From: Microthyrium microscopicum
Taxonomy: Eukaryota > Ascomycota > Dothideomycetes > Microthyriales > Microthyriaceae
Direction: 5' to 3'
NCBI GenBank assembly: GCA_010405405.1
Contig: MU004240.1
Span: 512,217-576,216, forward strand
Length of the DNA stretch: 64,000 bases
The notes under the pieces are model-generated. The model worked only from the letters and a program-made list of their open reading frames with translations. It was not told where the DNA came from and searched no databases. Positions within the stretch are counted from its first letter, which is position 1, and each line of letters begins with the position of its first letter. A program made the translations under genes and the position numbers. Positions 46,282 through 59,918 of the stretch are shown here, one piece after another.

Positions 46282-47198
46282 GTGGGTTCCATCATGAGAG
46301 AAGAGATCGGAAGTTTCCATCATTACATCAGCACCCTGAAACTGGCACAAGTTTAGCGGACAAATGGCCGACACAATAGCTGGTGTGTCCCCATGACTCA
46401 CATGGTTCTCATCTGCCACGCATTGTTGTCAAGTGCTCATTGTGGGTCATAGGGAGTCCATAGGAGGCTACCCGAGAAACAAGAAACGCATACAACATAA
46501 TGCAATTTGTATTGGTTCTCAAGTCCGTTGAAACTGCAACGTAATACCAACCCGCGATATTGAATCAACGAGGTTTGTTCCACAAAGTAATAGGCAGCCT
46601 TCTTCTGTCATACGTTGGTGTTACACCAGTCAATAGGTAGAATCGATACTGACGCCCTGCTGCTGAATAGCATAATCGTGTGGTGTTGAAATCAGCCAGC
46701 CGTTTGAAATGATATCCTGATCTACTACGATGTCTACCATGTTCTACGCAATTTCTCGAATGCTGTATTTACCATCAACTACTTAGAAAGAGCCAGCACA
46801 CTACTAAAGGCACAGGTTCGAGCACTCTTTCTTGATGAAGCATTGTACCGGACATTGTAGTTCAGGGGAGAAATGCTCAAATGGCTCACTTGCTTTGAGC
46901 TCCAGGTATCATCCTCATTCGAGAAAACTGCTCTCAGTCATTTCTTGCTCCGTGGTTTCCTGGCTTGTCGTATTGGTTCCCAGTCGATTCCATGCATCAC
47001 AACGTGGTACCGAATCCTTGATCTTGCGACCAGCACGTCGGTGTCAATTAGAATCCGAATTCTTTGGTTGGCTCACTTTGTACTTACAGGGTACCGACTT
47101 GCTTGCTATTTACATCGAGTATCAATGCTTTGAATTGGTATCCGGCCTTCTAGAAGTGTTGAATATCACCTTTTCTGCATTCTCCTGAGCACAAATTA
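46282..47198. other. Intergenic, nothing recognised
   Basis: About 0.9 kb between the HET gene and the DUF3176 gene, both on the plus strand. No gene, RNA or repeat is supported. Confidence 0.5.
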
Positions 47199-49405
47199 AT
47201 GAAAATGGTCAAAAAGGCAGTGGCATATGCACCGCTCTCACCCAAACCCAGCCGATTGTATGTGTCTAGGAGCAAATAGTGAGAGATAGTTGGAACTGCT
47301 AACTCCATCTCAGGTTGACTCTATGGTGGTGGGAATTGCTTACCTGGGTACTTGGGACCTCAGCCACCGGAGCTATCTTTGCAATTTTGATATTTTACAG
47401 CGACAAAGCACAAGATCAATGGCGCTCGAACCTCAGCATGAATGCTATACTATCCGCTCTCTCCCAGCTAGCTCAGTCGGCATTAACAGTATCAGTCACG
47501 GTGGGCATCGCCCAACAAAAGTGCGCATGGTTTAGTAAACAGAGGAAAATCAAAGATCTCAATCTTTTGGATGACGCGACTAGAGGGCCGGAAGGAAATC
47601 TACGTTTTCTCATCAATCTCCCTTCAAGATATGGCTCCAAGGTCTGGGAATGGTCAAGTTTTCTCGCATCCATTGGCGCCGTCATTGTCCTGCTGATGCT
47701 CACTTTTCAGAGCTTTGTTCAGCAGGCGCTTCAAATCGAGCAACGCGACGTAACGGATGCTACTCCAGCGTATATTCCTGCTTTGACTAGCTTCGATATC
47801 TTTGATGGGGATGGATATGGCCCCACGGGTACGTAATTATGGCATGAGCCTACTTCTGATCGTTCATGCCGACTAAATTGTTCCAGACTGCGTTTATGCT
47901 GGAAGCGGTGGTACAAATTGCAAGGGAGATATAACCCCGATCATGGAATCAGCTATAGAGAATGGATTCAAAGGTCGCGACGTTAAGATTGCCAGTCCCC
48001 CTGGACAGTGCTCCACTTCAAACTGCAGATGGGACTCCTATCAAACCCTTGGCTTCTGCTCATCCATCCAGGATATTTCAAACGACGTTAACAATTGGAC
48101 AGTGATTGCCCCTTCTTATCTTTATGCTGGGTATGACAAGGAAAACAAGATCAAACGCGTAGGTGACGATAATGGACGAAATAACACTGTTTGGTTCACA
48201 TCCGTTTCTCCGGGAGGTATTGGGTATCTCAATGAAACGGATGCTCCCAACAGTTTATTATTCGAAGTTTACTTGATCTATACAAACCATCTCGAATTTA
48301 CGGCCTCTCCTCCATTAGTGCTCGCAGCAAAAGGCACAGTCTCCCTATGCGTACGCACACACCAAACCACCATTTCCAATGGTATCATGAACACAGAAGC
48401 GGTGGGCCCAGGTCAAATACTCGATCTCTGGAAAGCGACAGGGCTATGTGGTCAGGCGTCCGGCAATCCGACGCGGTATTGTGCCTCAGAGTTGGGTATT
48501 CAGAATCTTCGAGGATACATATCTGGAGCCGACTTTAAAGGGAGCGCGAATTTGAAAAACCAGATGGCTGGCGACGATTATTACGGCGGCAGAGGTCGAA
48601 CCATGTTTTCAGGTAAGCCATTCTGTTGCACTCAAGTCTTGAAATATCGTGGGAGAACTCGGTGTTACCGATTTTGTCAAGTCGGTTCCATCTTGACTGA
48701 TCGTCCAACCCAAGAAAATCTAAGCTCCGAATTGCGCGAGATACTGCTATCACATTTCAAAGCTCCCATTGAATGCGATGGCTCCCATGGCTCAGCATGG
48801 CAATTTAGCATGGAAAGATGAATAAGATATTCAGGGCGTGTTAGCTTTGGACTTTGATCTCGCAATAACATGCTAACACATTTTAGATCTGTATCCACAA
48901 GGAGGGACGCAGCTCACAGAGAAAGATTTGGCAGATGTCAAAGGTTTCGAGAAGCGCATGGAAAACATTGCCATCGAAATGACCAACTCGTAAGTAAAGT
49001 ACCTTCCACCGAAACGTTCGGCTTGTTCGACAGCATTCTGAGCTCACTCAAAGTATCATGATCCGCGCTCAACAGAATAAGACCACAATCCACACTCAAC
49101 TCGCTAGAGGAATCGCACTGAGAACGGAGTCGTACTATAAGGTTGAGCTTTACTGGCTTGCAATGCCTGCATTTGTTTGGCTTCTATGCACGATTCTGTT
49201 TTGCTCAACACTTGTACAAGCTTCCCGTGGGTTGTCTCCGATTTGGAAGTTCTCACCGTTAGTGCTTTTGGATTGTGAGGATGGGACATCTGGGTCGCTG
49301 AATGATGTTGCGGCAAACCATAAGGAGACCTATGCTCAGGTGAAGCCGTGTAAGAAGGCTGCGGGAGCTTGGAGATTGGAAAGAGAGACGCGCACAATTC
49401 TGTAG
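47199..49405 (+). CDS. DUF3176 integral membrane protein
   Basis: Exons 47,199-47,257, 47,314-47,828, 47,887-48,612, 48,887-48,989 and 49,054-49,405 give 584 aa with matching phases. A short cytosolic N-terminus (MKMVKKAVAYAPLSPKPSRL) leads into TLWWWELLTWVLGTSATGAI. Hydrophobic segments lie near residues 22-45, 60-82, 130-152 and 495-518. The DUF3176 signature is seen in LSALSQLAQSALTVSVTVGI, AQQKCAWF and DDATRGPEGNLRFL. A long extracellular part between the third and last membrane segments has paired cysteines and several N-glycosylation sites. The function of the family is unknown. Intron 3 (274 bp) is long and carries the palindromic motif. The upstream start was found by splicing the first 20 codons to the WWW block. 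Confidence 0.85.
48613..48886 (+). repeat. Long motif-bearing intron of the DUF3176 gene (introner-like)
   Basis: 274-bp intron with donor GTAAGCC and 3' end CATGCTAACACATTTTAG. It holds GCTCCCATTGAATGCGATGG with CTCCCATGG (48,762-48,790), the same palindrome family as the other long introns. Confidence 0.55.
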
Positions 49406-49601
49406 ATAATATGCCGAAAGGACAATAAAGTAACGGCGATGCAGAAGGTAGACAATTCAATCGATGTTGACTCCAGATCCACGCTAAGCCAAATTGGGAC
49501 CCGTTCAACGCGACCGCCTTCTTGCCTCGACTTTCGGGATGCAACTTGTAAACATTGCCAACACACCGCGGATTCGAAACCAGCCAAATTGCGCAGTGAA
49601 G

Positions 49602-50396
49602 ATGTCTCATCTCCGTGGCATCTTCATCGTCATCGAAGGGCTGGACAAAGCAGGCAAATCAACACAATGCGCTCGTCTAGTGGCCAATATCAGAGACAAA
49701 CTGAACAAACCGGTCGTACAAATGCGTTTCCCAGGTACATTCATCCTGCGTGTACCCGCGCTACAGAACGCTCATTGATTGCAGATCGAACAACCCCAAC
49801 CGGCAAAATGATTAACGATTATCTGAAAGGTGATACGGAAGTGGACGATCATACCATACATCTCCTCTTCAGCGCCAATAGATGGGAAGCTGCGTATGTT
49901 AATCCAGCAGTCCATTCTCATGAAGGTCGTGTTGATTTTTGTGTGCAGACCTCGCATTCGGGAACTGCTTCTTAATGGCACTTCTGTGGTGGTTGATCGA
50001 TACTACTGGTCGGGCATAGTCTACTCTCTCGCAAAAGAGCGCGATGATCTCACTTTCAAATGGGCACGAGGTTGCGATATTGGTCTTCCGATGCCAGATC
50101 GTTGCTTCTTCCTTGACCTCGATCCAACGCTTGCTAGACAGCGTGGCGGCGGATATGGCGAGGAGCGCTATGAGAAAGAGGCGGTGCAGTTAAAAGTACG
50201 GGAGAAGTTTGAGTTTGTCTTTAAGAAAGAAGATCATTACCATGTCACTCCTTTAAATGCAAACATGCCGGTCGAGCAAATGGAGAAGATGTTGTTGAAA
50301 TGGGCTGAAAGTTATTTCCAGCAAGCCACTTTGAGTGGTTGGAAGATAGACAGCGTCGCCCCTCTATTTCAGGAGCCGAGACAGGAAGAAGAATAG
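49602..50396 (+). CDS. CDC8: Thymidylate kinase (dTMP kinase)
   Basis: Exons 49,602-49,734, 49,785-49,893 and 49,949-50,396, 229 aa. It phosphorylates dTMP to dTDP. The P-loop is EGLDKAGKST (residues 13-22), then VVQMRFPDRTTPTGKMI, the LLFSANRWE segment, VVVDRYYWSGIVYS (the DRY motif) and the lid RGGGYGEERYEKE. The start MSHLRGIFIVIEG is chosen because the P-loop follows at the usual distance. An in-frame upstream ATG at about 49,541 would add 20 residues and could be an alternative start. It begins 196 bp after the DUF3176 stop in the same direction. Confidence 0.93.
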
Positions 50397-50531
50397 GGAT
50401 GTAAGTTCCATGGCGACACACCCCTTTTGATGATTGAAGTTAAAGCATGTATGACTAGCAAAAGTATCAGGACTGGGAGGGACCGAAGGCTATATCGCTG
50501 AGATGGGTTTGAAGCGAGGATCGAACGTAGT

Positions 50532-51830
50532 TTATATGATATCAACGTTATCCCAATCACTGTCCGGTATGACTATCTTCTGAGAAGCCGTCCATTTCGA
50601 CCGTTTCACCTGTCCTGATGGAGGAACAGGGTCACTGCTCAGTATACCGTCTATCGACAGGAACTCGTCATCAGGAGTCTTGTCCTCGTTTCCGTCATCG
50701 TCTGCTTCATGATCATTATCGTTGTCATCGTCTCCGTCGTTATGCATTTCGTCGTAAAGCCAGTCATCGTCAGATTCCTCGCTTTCAGGATCTGCTTCAT
50801 CGGCAACCAATGCGCCAGCCTTTCGTCTAGGAGGCTTCAAGATCTTTGATATCTTAGCCGGAGCGTGAAGTCGTAATGAGAGCTCTTTCGCGAGCGTTAT
50901 CCAATCAGTCTCATGTTCACAGCTCGGACAATTGCCCGTCAACGGCATAATATGCTGCTCCGCTCCCTTCGCCTGCCGTCCCCGAAAATGACCAGCCAGG
51001 CACGCCGGATGCGACACGGCCTCACAATTCTCATGCGGACAAATCATCCCATCCGCCGTTCCCATAGTTTTCCGACAAACCGCACAATTCGCCGCTTCAT
51101 CTTTCATCCTCAACGTCTTCTCAATATGCGGTTTCAGGCGACTATACCCAATATCCAGCGTCACCAACGCCGGCGGCATCACCAACTCCGCCGTGGCATC
51201 CTCACCCGCAACCGCCTTCTCCTTCCCTCTCTTAACAGCAGTCCCCATCTCCGCCAACGGATCCAACAGCACATCCACACCCTCCCTAACCCTCCCCACC
51301 GCCCTACCACACCACAACTCCCACTCCCTAAACGCCACCCCCTCCAAAAACCGCACACTCAACGGCCACCTCTCAAAGCTCCTACAAGTCAGTAGCGCAT
51401 GTAAATCCCCCAACGCCGCCCTAACACTCCTCGCCACCCCCCTCTTTCCCCTCCCACCGTTCCCCTTCCCCTCACCTTTCCCACCAACACCTCCCAAACC
51501 CCCACTATCCCCTTGCCCTTCCCCATCGTCTCTGCCTATTCGTCTACTCTTATAAGCATGCTGCCAAGCCCACTCAAACTGCAACGCCGCCAAACTACTC
51601 GGAAACCCATGCACCAGCACAACCATTCTCCACGGCCGATAATTCGCCCTCGCAGTGCGGACTGCGCCGCCGGGTAGGAGGCCGTTGTGTTGGCGCCAGC
51701 GGCGGGGTGGATGCGGGGTGGAGCCGATGTAGGGAGAGGCGGAGGGTTTGGTGGTGGAGCGTAGGAGGTAGCAGGCGTAGAAGGGGGGGATTGGGGGCAT
51801 GGGGGTTGAGTAGGGGTGGGAGGATTCCAT
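50532..51830 (-). CDS. SLX1: SLX1 structure-specific endonuclease catalytic subunit
   Basis: 432 aa, single exon. The GIY-YIG nuclease domain is at the N-terminus: FYACYLLRS (residues 17-25), YIGSTPHPPRRWRQHNG (34-50) and PWRMVVLVHGFPS, followed by FEWAWQHAYKSRR. The C-terminal zinc finger has CAVCRKTMGTADGMICPHEN, SHPACLAGHF and GNCPSCEHETDW. With SLX4 it cuts branched DNA such as Holliday junctions and flaps in the nucleus. A Gly/Lys-rich low-complexity insert interrupts the nuclease domain after residue 97, and an acidic stretch (Asp/Glu/Asn) lies near the C-terminus. Convergent with thymidylate kinase, 135 bp away. Confidence 0.93.
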   Translation of the reverse strand: MESSHPYSTPMPPIPPFYACYLLRSTTKPSASPYIGSTPHPPRRWRQHNGLLPGGAVRTARANYRPWRMVVLVHGFPSSLAALQFEWAWQHAYKSRRIGRDDGEGQGDSGGLGGVGGKGEGKGNGGRGKRGVARSVRAALGDLHALLTCRSFERWPLSVRFLEGVAFREWELWCGRAVGRVREGVDVLLDPLAEMGTAVKRGKEKAVAGEDATAELVMPPALVTLDIGYSRLKPHIEKTLRMKDEAANCAVCRKTMGTADGMICPHENCEAVSHPACLAGHFRGRQAKGAEQHIMPLTGNCPSCEHETDWITLAKELSLRLHAPAKISKILKPPRRKAGALVADEADPESEESDDDWLYDEMHNDGDDDNDNDHEADDDGNEDKTPDDEFLSIDGILSSDPVPPSGQVKRSKWTASQKIVIPDSDWDNVDII

Positions 51831-54028
51831 TCAGGAGGATGTGAGAGAGGAATTGCTGTTATTTGATGGAACAATGGGTGAGTTATTGGTACATGGTTTG
51901 AATTTCGGAAGTTCAAGGTTGCGAAGGAGGATTATTTGGGGTTGGTTGCGGGTTGGAGTTTGAAGGTGGCGATTGAGTTGATGGATGGTTGTAAACAGTG
52001 ATTGACGCGAGGCGCGATGGCGGGAATTGACCAATCAGAGGGTAGGAGCGACTGGGAGCCATTGATTTGGATGAGTTCAGTTAAGCCAGAGACCAAATGG
52101 ATAAGTAGAAAACGCTTTTCAGCCTGAAATGACCTTTCCGAAACAATCCCTAGGTTCGGTTATTGAAGTTTCTCAAAGGGTTGGTTCTCCGGAAGAATGC
52201 TGCCTAGTCGTCCTTGAGTATTCGCGTTTCAATTATTACCAATTTTTCGACGACCAACCCGGAATTGCATGTTTTTGAAAAAGTTTCAGGAGCAATATTA
52301 GCGACGAATCATTGGAACATAAATTGTTGTTATAAGACGGGTCATTTTTTTCATTCCCTGTTGATTCAGTGATAGAATCAGCAATGCATCAGGCATGTGT
52401 ACAAATCTCAGTATAGGGCCAGCAACAAAGCACTCGTTCGATAGAACGGCACCCGTTCAAAACGATACTACTCAAGATTACCTTGTATATTTGATGGAGG
52501 TGAATCAACATGGCCTCTATTTGTGAATAATAGTTGGGGACGTATGGCAAGAAGGTGATCCAAAGGATGATAGGCGCTTGAAATGAAGCTACGGTACGAA
52601 CTTCAAGACCGATGGATATAATCTCCGTATGTTAGTCGCCTTAATGTCAGATTTGGTCAATGTCAAAGTAGACATGAAGTTAGAGGTGGCCAATGAGATC
52701 AAGTGGCTACGGAGGTAGAGGTTGAATTTCTCGATGTCCAACCACATGTCGTGATCTGATTCGATGAATGCATATAGTCTCATAGCACTCGGCGATTGCC
52801 TTAGAATGCATTTCTGAGCGAGTGCTTTGGTCGCTAGCGCACTTGATGGTCGCGGCCAATGCTAAAGGCTCGTGTTCATTAGCACAAGCATGCTTGACAT
52901 CTGGCATGGAGAGTGACGAATAAGTGCGAAAAGAGATGTTGAGATTGGTCTCATAAGAGCAGATTTTGAAGATAGAGTGCAGTATATTTAAAAACTAGTT
53001 GATTTTATGATTGTTAATGGGATGAAGTTGGAGACAAGATGTCGTTAAATTTAACAACAACGTTTTTGGTAAAGGGAAGGAGCTGCCGATCGCCAAGTCA
53101 ACCAATAGGAGCAATGAAACAACCCAACATTTTCGGTGGATGCTAACAGGCGCGATTTGATGCAACCTCTGGAAATAGGGTTGCGATCCGCCTAATTTTT
53201 AAGACTATCAATTTGCGCAACCACATTTTATGCATCCTCTGGCATCATTGAGGATCGAGTAGAAGTTATGCAAATCCAAACTATTCTGAGAGTATAGTAT
53301 ATCGACAAATGACTCGAAGGTAGCATGGAGTGTTTGCTTCCTTTGCAGGACTGAGAAGACAGGTAGTAGAATAGGCTAAACCACTTCGGGGCAAGACAGG
53401 GCAAAAGGCAGCAGGTGCGAACCAGTCCCAGCACAGAGCACTCCACAGTCCGCTGCATCGCCCTTTCCCTTTCTGCTGGCTGCCTCTTGCTGTCTGTGTC
53501 CATCATCCATCCATCTCCCCATTGCTCCTTCCACCTAAACCTCCTACACCTACACCTCCACCTCAATCCGCCTACTCCCAGTCTTCGAGGCTCCTCCCTA
53601 CATCTCCTATATCGCCTGATATACCTCCAAATAAACATCTTGCCGCCATATACCGATACCTTGGTGCTAAGCTGTACATTTCACTTCCCAGCCCCTCTCC
53701 ATAGCGAACATCAAGGGTACCATCTCTCCCTAGCCTGGCCACACTCACCCACCCTTTCTCGCCTCTTCATCCTTCCGAATCGCTGCGATATTATGTCCAG
53801 CCATTCAATCGAGGATCTTTAGCTCAATCGCCGTCTACTCAGCCTCTTTTACCATTCCATATACTCCGCAATCATCCATTGCGGTTTTCCCGGCCTTGCC
53901 AAAGAAATACTTGATATCTGACCTGCGCTGGTCTTTATCCTTATATTGGTGCCTACAAAGGCTGCCATTTCTAATAGATCGCTTTTCCATCTATTATACA
54001 ATCGATAACCCCTACACAACTCGCCAGC
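51831..54028. other. Divergent promoter region of SLX1 and KDM5
   Basis: 2.2 kb without a recognisable gene. The last 600 bases are C/T-rich and probably the long 5' leader of the demethylase mRNA. No repeat or RNA gene is supported. Confidence 0.5.
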
Positions 54029-57000
54029 ATGAATAATCAGCCTCTTGTCGTTCGAATGGCGAGTGCCACACCGTCTGCTTCTGCTTCTGCTACGGCTTCA
54101 CAACCACCTCCTCCACGAGCGAGAATGGCTAGTGCTACTGCACCTCCATCGGCTGCGCCTATATCCAGCTCAATACCACTTAGTGCGCGCAAATCTGCCG
54201 TTTTGGACATGAATACTGTTGAGCGGAGAGGTCAAACTGCGCCGCTATCGTCTTCTACAGCAAAACCCAAGGCATCAAGACCACATGACCTTCAAGAAGC
54301 GCCGACTTTCCGTCCTACAGAAGAAGAATTCAAAAATGGACCAATAGAATATATTCAAAAGATTGCAGAAGAAGGTCGAAAATATGGAATAGTCAAGATT
54401 ATTCCTCCCGAGGGATGGAAACCACCATTTGTGGTTGACTCAGAAGTATGACAACAAGTCCAATTGTTTTTCAGCTTTGCTAATTATATCAGAAATTCCA
54501 CTTTCGTACTCGAAAACAAGAACTGAATCAAACTGATGGTGGTATGTGGTTTTTCTCATCGTTTCCTCTTCCATGCTAACATCAACAGGCACTCGAGCCA
54601 ACCTCAACTATCTCGATAATCTTGCCAAATTTCACAAACAGCGAAGTGGAACAGCCTTGAACAGATTTCCCAGTGTCGACAAGCGTCCATTAGACTTGTA
54701 CAAGCTTAAGAAATTCGTTGAAGACAAGGGTGGTTTTGATGCTGTTTGTAAAGGCAAAAGATGGGCCGAAATTGGTCGAGACTTGGGTTATAGTGGAAAG
54801 ATCATGTCATCACTTTCGACTTCATTGAAAAACTCGTACTCAAAATGGCTTCAGCCATACGAAGATTGGCTCAAAGAAAACAAACCAGCTGTACTTCAAG
54901 CTCAACACGAACGAGAAAACGGAACCCCATATACCCCAAGTCCTGGTCCCAACTCTACACATCATACTCCTCTACCAGCACCCAGCGCTGAACCCGCGAT
55001 GAAGGCTTCGCAGATTCTGAATGCCCAATTGAATGAATCATCAGCACCTCTACCTCCGGCGCCAATTGTCGCGCCAATCGTTCCTCCACCAATACAGGCT
55101 CCGTCGGGTTTTACTGCTGTGAATACTGGATTTACAGCCGTCAATGCTCCTCCCCCTTCAGGATTTGCTGCCATCAATGCGCCAATTGTAGCGCCTCCAG
55201 CTCCAGAGTATCCAACTCCTCATTCAAATGGACATAGCCCTATGCCTTCAGTAAACGGAACTCCCATGATTATTGATCCTTCAAATCCTCCAATCAATGG
55301 TCTGAAGCGTCAAAATTCGGTAGACTCGGAAAGCTTGGCCAATGGGGATGAGTCGGGTCGTAGAAGCAAGCGGGCTAAAAAGGGCGACTCTGCTCCAACC
55401 GTCACAGGATCACAAATGATGCAACCTCGATTAGCTGCTCAATCATTCGCGATCCCTCGCGATCGAAGCAACGACAAACCAGGTGACTGCGATGTATGTG
55501 GCAAAGGGGATGAGGCTGGTGCATCACTGGTTTGCGATAGTTGTGATATGACATTCCACAAGGCTTGTCTTGATCAGCCACCAAAAACTGCAGCCCCTGA
55601 AGGTGATTGGCATTGCCCACGTTGTCTTGTAGGAACACAAGAGTACGGTTTTGAAGAAGGTGGAACATATTCTTTGAAGCAATTTCAAGAAAAGGCGCAG
55701 AATTTCAAGGCTCGTCACTTTGCCAAGAAGAATGGTGGAAATCCAGATGAAAAGCAAGATGTTTCGGAAGATGAAGTGGAACGTGAATTCTGGCGCCTTA
55801 CTGAGAGCCTTACAGAAACAGTTGAAGTCGAATATGGTGCTGACATTCACTCAACGACTCACGGAAGTGGATTCCCCACAATCGAACGCCAGCCATTTGA
55901 TTCATACTCAATGGATCCTTGGAATTTGAACGTCATGCCTCTTGATAAAGATTCACTTTTCCGATACATCAAGACCGATATTTCAGGAATGACAGTTCCA
56001 TGGCTCTATGTAGGCATGTGCTTCTCCACCTTCTGCTGGCATAACGAGGATCATTGGACCTATTCTGCAAATTATCAACACTTTGGTGAAACCAAGACCT
56101 GGTACGGTATTCCTAGTGGAAGTGCCGAACGATTCGAGGCAGCCATGAAGGAAACGGTTCCAGAATTATTTGAACAACAACCAGATCTACTCTATCAACT
56201 CGTCACTCTTCTTCAACCTGATAAGCTTCGGAAAGCTGGTGTCGAAGCCTATGCTCTAGATCAACATGCTGGAGAGTTTGTCATCACTTTCCCTCAAGCG
56301 TACCATGCTGGCTTCAATCATGGTTTCAACTTCAACGAAGCTGTCAACTTTGCCCCCTCTGACTGGGAACCATTCGGATCAAAGGCCATTGAACGCTTGC
56401 AAGAATTCAAGCGCCCGCCAGTCTTTTCGCATGAGGAGTTACTCTTTGCAGCTGCAGAACCTTTGCTTTCTTCATCAACCAAAGATCACTCGATTACGAC
56501 AGCAAAATGGCTCGCTCCTGCTTTGCAACGTATCATATCAAAAGAACTGAAAGAACGAAACGAGTTTGAGCAGAAACTAGAGAGCACTGAAAATGAGCTC
56601 ATCGAACGACGAAAATCGCAGAATCTTTCTGATCAAGGACGCCCACTCGATAATCCTGATGGCCCTACTGACAACAACTGGCCTTCTCCTGCATCTGATT
56701 TCCCTTACACAAGAGATGAGAAAATTGTCGCAGATGAAGAAATGGTTTGCATACTTTGCAAGCGATACGCCTACTGTTCTCGATTCATCTGCCATAACAG
56801 CAAGAAAATTCTCTGTCTGTCTCACTGCTGGAGTTATGATTGTTGTAACACATCACAAACTGATCGATTATCTCTTGCCGATTACAAACACGAGGTCTAT
56901 ATTCGCGAGTCACGGGAAGATCTTCAGAAAATCATAACAAAGGTGACTGATATCTCCAAGACTCCAGAGGCTTGGGAAGAGAAGCTCGACGCCTTGCTGG

Positions 57001-59429
57001 AAGATGAACCTCGTCCGGCGCTGAAGACGCTTAGATCCATTGTGACCGAAGGTGAAAAAATTGATGCGTCGTGGCCACTACAACGTCTTGTCGAGCTAAA
57101 AGAGTTTGTAGCTCGCTGTAATGCGTGGGTCGAGGAGGCTACAGCTTTTACAGCTCGCAAAACTGCTGGACGACGAAAAAGCGAGATGAGATCACGCGGG
57201 TCCATCTCGGAGAAGAAGGCTGAAACTTCGGAGAGCAAGAAGGATGCTCTGCGAAATCCAGAGAACATCAAGAAGCTCCTCAAATCTGCTGCGGACCTTG
57301 GCTTCGAATGTCCGGAACTGGAAAAACTTCATGAACGCTGGGACCGAATCAAGGATTTCCGCAAAAAGGCTCGTACGGCTCTGGATCGCCCTCATATTAC
57401 AGCCAGTGAACTCACCGAAGTCATCGATGAAGGCAAGGATATTGATATGGATCTGCCTGAAATGAAAACCCTGGACATCCGAGTACGAACAGTTCAATGG
57501 TTTGCTAATGCCAAGGATTACACTGACAAAATGAGCCAAGGCAGCCCTCTAAGCCTAGACGAGCTAGTGGAATTTATCGAGGCTGGCAAAGTCCTGGAAA
57601 TTCGGGAAGGCAACGATTTCATGGTCTACTTTAACCAACAAAAAACCCAAGGTGACTTTTGGGAATCCAAGGCCAAGGAAATCATGTCCATGGAAGCCGT
57701 TAACTTTCATCAGCTCGACGCCCTCTATAAGCAAGCTTCTCAGCTACCCGTATCACGAAACACTCTCTCTGCCATCGACGAAATGCTTAAGAAACAACGC
57801 GAGGCCCAGGAACGGATCATGATTTTATACGAGCGCACAAAGAGCCTAGAATTCCGGGACCGGCCGAACTACAAGGAGGTACGAGATACTATGGAGGGGT
57901 TGGCAGAGATGAACAGCAAGCCTCCAGGAACACTGGATCTGGAGCGGGAACAAAAGCGCCACGAAGACTGGATGCGTCGCGGAAAGAAACTTTTTGGAAA
58001 AGCTAATGCGCCTCTTCACATTTTGCTTCAGCACATGCAATTTGTGCAGGAACGAAATGCTGCATGCCTTGATTTGTCTGATAAACCTAGAATGCCAGTG
58101 GAACCTGCTTCTCGTGAACAAACTCCAGACGAACCAGCTTTTGAAGAAGCACATGGATCTAGTCGCGATGTTTTCTGCATTTGTCGCAAACCAGAATCTG
58201 GTATGATGATTGAATGCGAAATGTGCCACGAATGGTATCACGGACGTTGCCTCAAAATTGCTCGTGGCAAAGTCAAGGAAGATGATAAGTACACTTGTCC
58301 TATTTGCGACTATCGCGTCAAAATTCCTCGTGATGCGGCTCGACCCAAACTCGAGGAACTTTTGCAATGGCAAGATGAAATCTATAATCTACCTTTCCAG
58401 CCAGAGGAAGAATATGTCTTGGAGGAAATCATCAATGTCGCTCAAGAATTCAGGATCGCCATCGGATACCTCATCAATCCTGTCACTAGCACTCCAGATG
58501 ATCTTCCTGTTCAGCGGTTCTTCCTTCGCAAGATTGAAGGCGCAGATGTTCTCCTTACGGACGAGACCAATTTCCTACGCCAAGCAGTCCATCGTTGCGC
58601 TCCAGTTGCTCCAGAACCACCAAGAATGATTGAGGTATCTTTGTCTACTCGCAAGCCACGACCTACCAAGGCCCAGAAACTTATGAGCAAGATGGGTGTC
58701 CAAAGCATCGATGATCTTCCCGAAAATCTACGACCAAAAGCGCCAAAGAATCGCAAACATCCTTACCCAGATGGCCATCGCTCTGGAAAAGGCTCTATCC
58801 CTGCCAATCCTTCATCAAATGCCAAACCAGGCGAGTCTATATCGGTACCTACGACCTACGCTGCGAGTCGAATCACGTCGTCAGCTCACAAAAACTCTCC
58901 TTCCTTATCTCACTCAGCACGAGGATCGACATCAACAGCAAACTCCAACAACGGCAATGACGGTACACCCACCTTTGCCTTTGACACACCTCCCATGCGA
59001 GAGCAGAACCACACTCCAGTCACCAATTCCGCTCCCTTCGTCACAAATCCCGCCTCGCCGCTCTTCGACACCTACGGCCCTCCTTCCGGTGAGCCATCTC
59101 GAGCGCCATTCGCGAACCCTGGTACATTTCGGGCAGGCAACTCTATTGATCCGCAACTCGATAATCTCTTTGCGCATCCGAGTGGGTTGCATAGTGGTCT
59201 TCATAACACGACTTCACCTGAGCATGACCATTTAGATCCCAGTCTCATGACAACTGCCGGCGCAATGGCTAGCTCCATATCTGGCTCTATGGCTGGCGCA
59301 GCTAAGGACGCGTCTGAGAGCATGGACGACCATCTATTTGGCTCGTTGACTAATGGCGGCGAGGACTATGATATGTTCAATGGGCGCGATACGGATATGG
59401 AGGATGCTGATGATCGAGGGCGCTACTAG
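54029..59429 (+). CDS. KDM5/JARID1-type histone H3K4 demethylase
   Basis: Exons 54,029-54,445, 54,493-54,541 and 54,589-59,429, 1,768 aa. A nuclear chromatin enzyme expected to remove methyl groups from H3K4 using Fe(II) and 2-oxoglutarate. Domains in order: JmjN (EAPTFRPTEEEFKNGPIEY, about 88-130), ARID (KFHKQRSGTALNRFP to GRDLGYSG, about 170-250), PHD1 (CDVCGKGDEAGASLVCDSC, about 457-505), JmjC (about 600-760) with iron ligands in FCWHNEDHW (His, Glu) and the second His in AYHAGFNHG, the C5HC2 finger (CILCKRYAYCSRFICHN, about 876), a PLU-1-like helical region and PHD2 (CICRKPESGMMIECEMC, about 1,352). A Ser/Pro-rich tail follows. All JmjC ligands are present, so it should be active. The N-terminal 60 residues are Ala/Ser/Pro-rich and may be trimmed by a later start. 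Confidence 0.94.
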
Positions 59430-59918
59430 GATCAGTGTTGATGAGAGATGATTATATGGCATGGTGGATTGCGCTGATATGATCATAATTCTTCATCCAT
59501 CATCGGGCATTTACAGGGCGGTTCATTGTGATGCAGCGATTGGCGGTAGTGTATTGATGGTTGTAACTACCAGATATATGTTTACCGTGCCAACGCTTCA
59601 TCATTGGGTGCGGAAATTATCTTTTATATTGCATGTTTTTCTTTGCATTTTCATGGTTGGGGGATGGGTATACCACTTGATCAATATTGTACTTTAGAAT
59701 GACTTCTTTAATATGTCTGAGTCAACTCTCATGCTTTTGTCAGCAACGGAAAAAACGGGGGTGGGAAGGGAGAAAACCGTGTTATTCAGTTTTCGGATGT
59801 TGTGTGTGTGATTTACTGTCACTGTATTGTACTGCTTGTTGCAAGGGAGAGCAGATAAAGTTCAATGAGAAATATCTAATCATGCTGTTCACATCCACTA
59901 CTTCCTTCCATGTTGTAT
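59430..59918. other. Convergent 3' region, nothing recognised
   Basis: 489 bases between the demethylase stop and the DUF6536 stop. Presumably both 3' UTRs. Confidence 0.5.

Noticed and set aside
53415-53822. 135-aa reading frame upstream of the demethylase
   Set aside because: Pro/His/Leu-rich translation of a C/T-rich leader; best explained as 5' UTR sequence.
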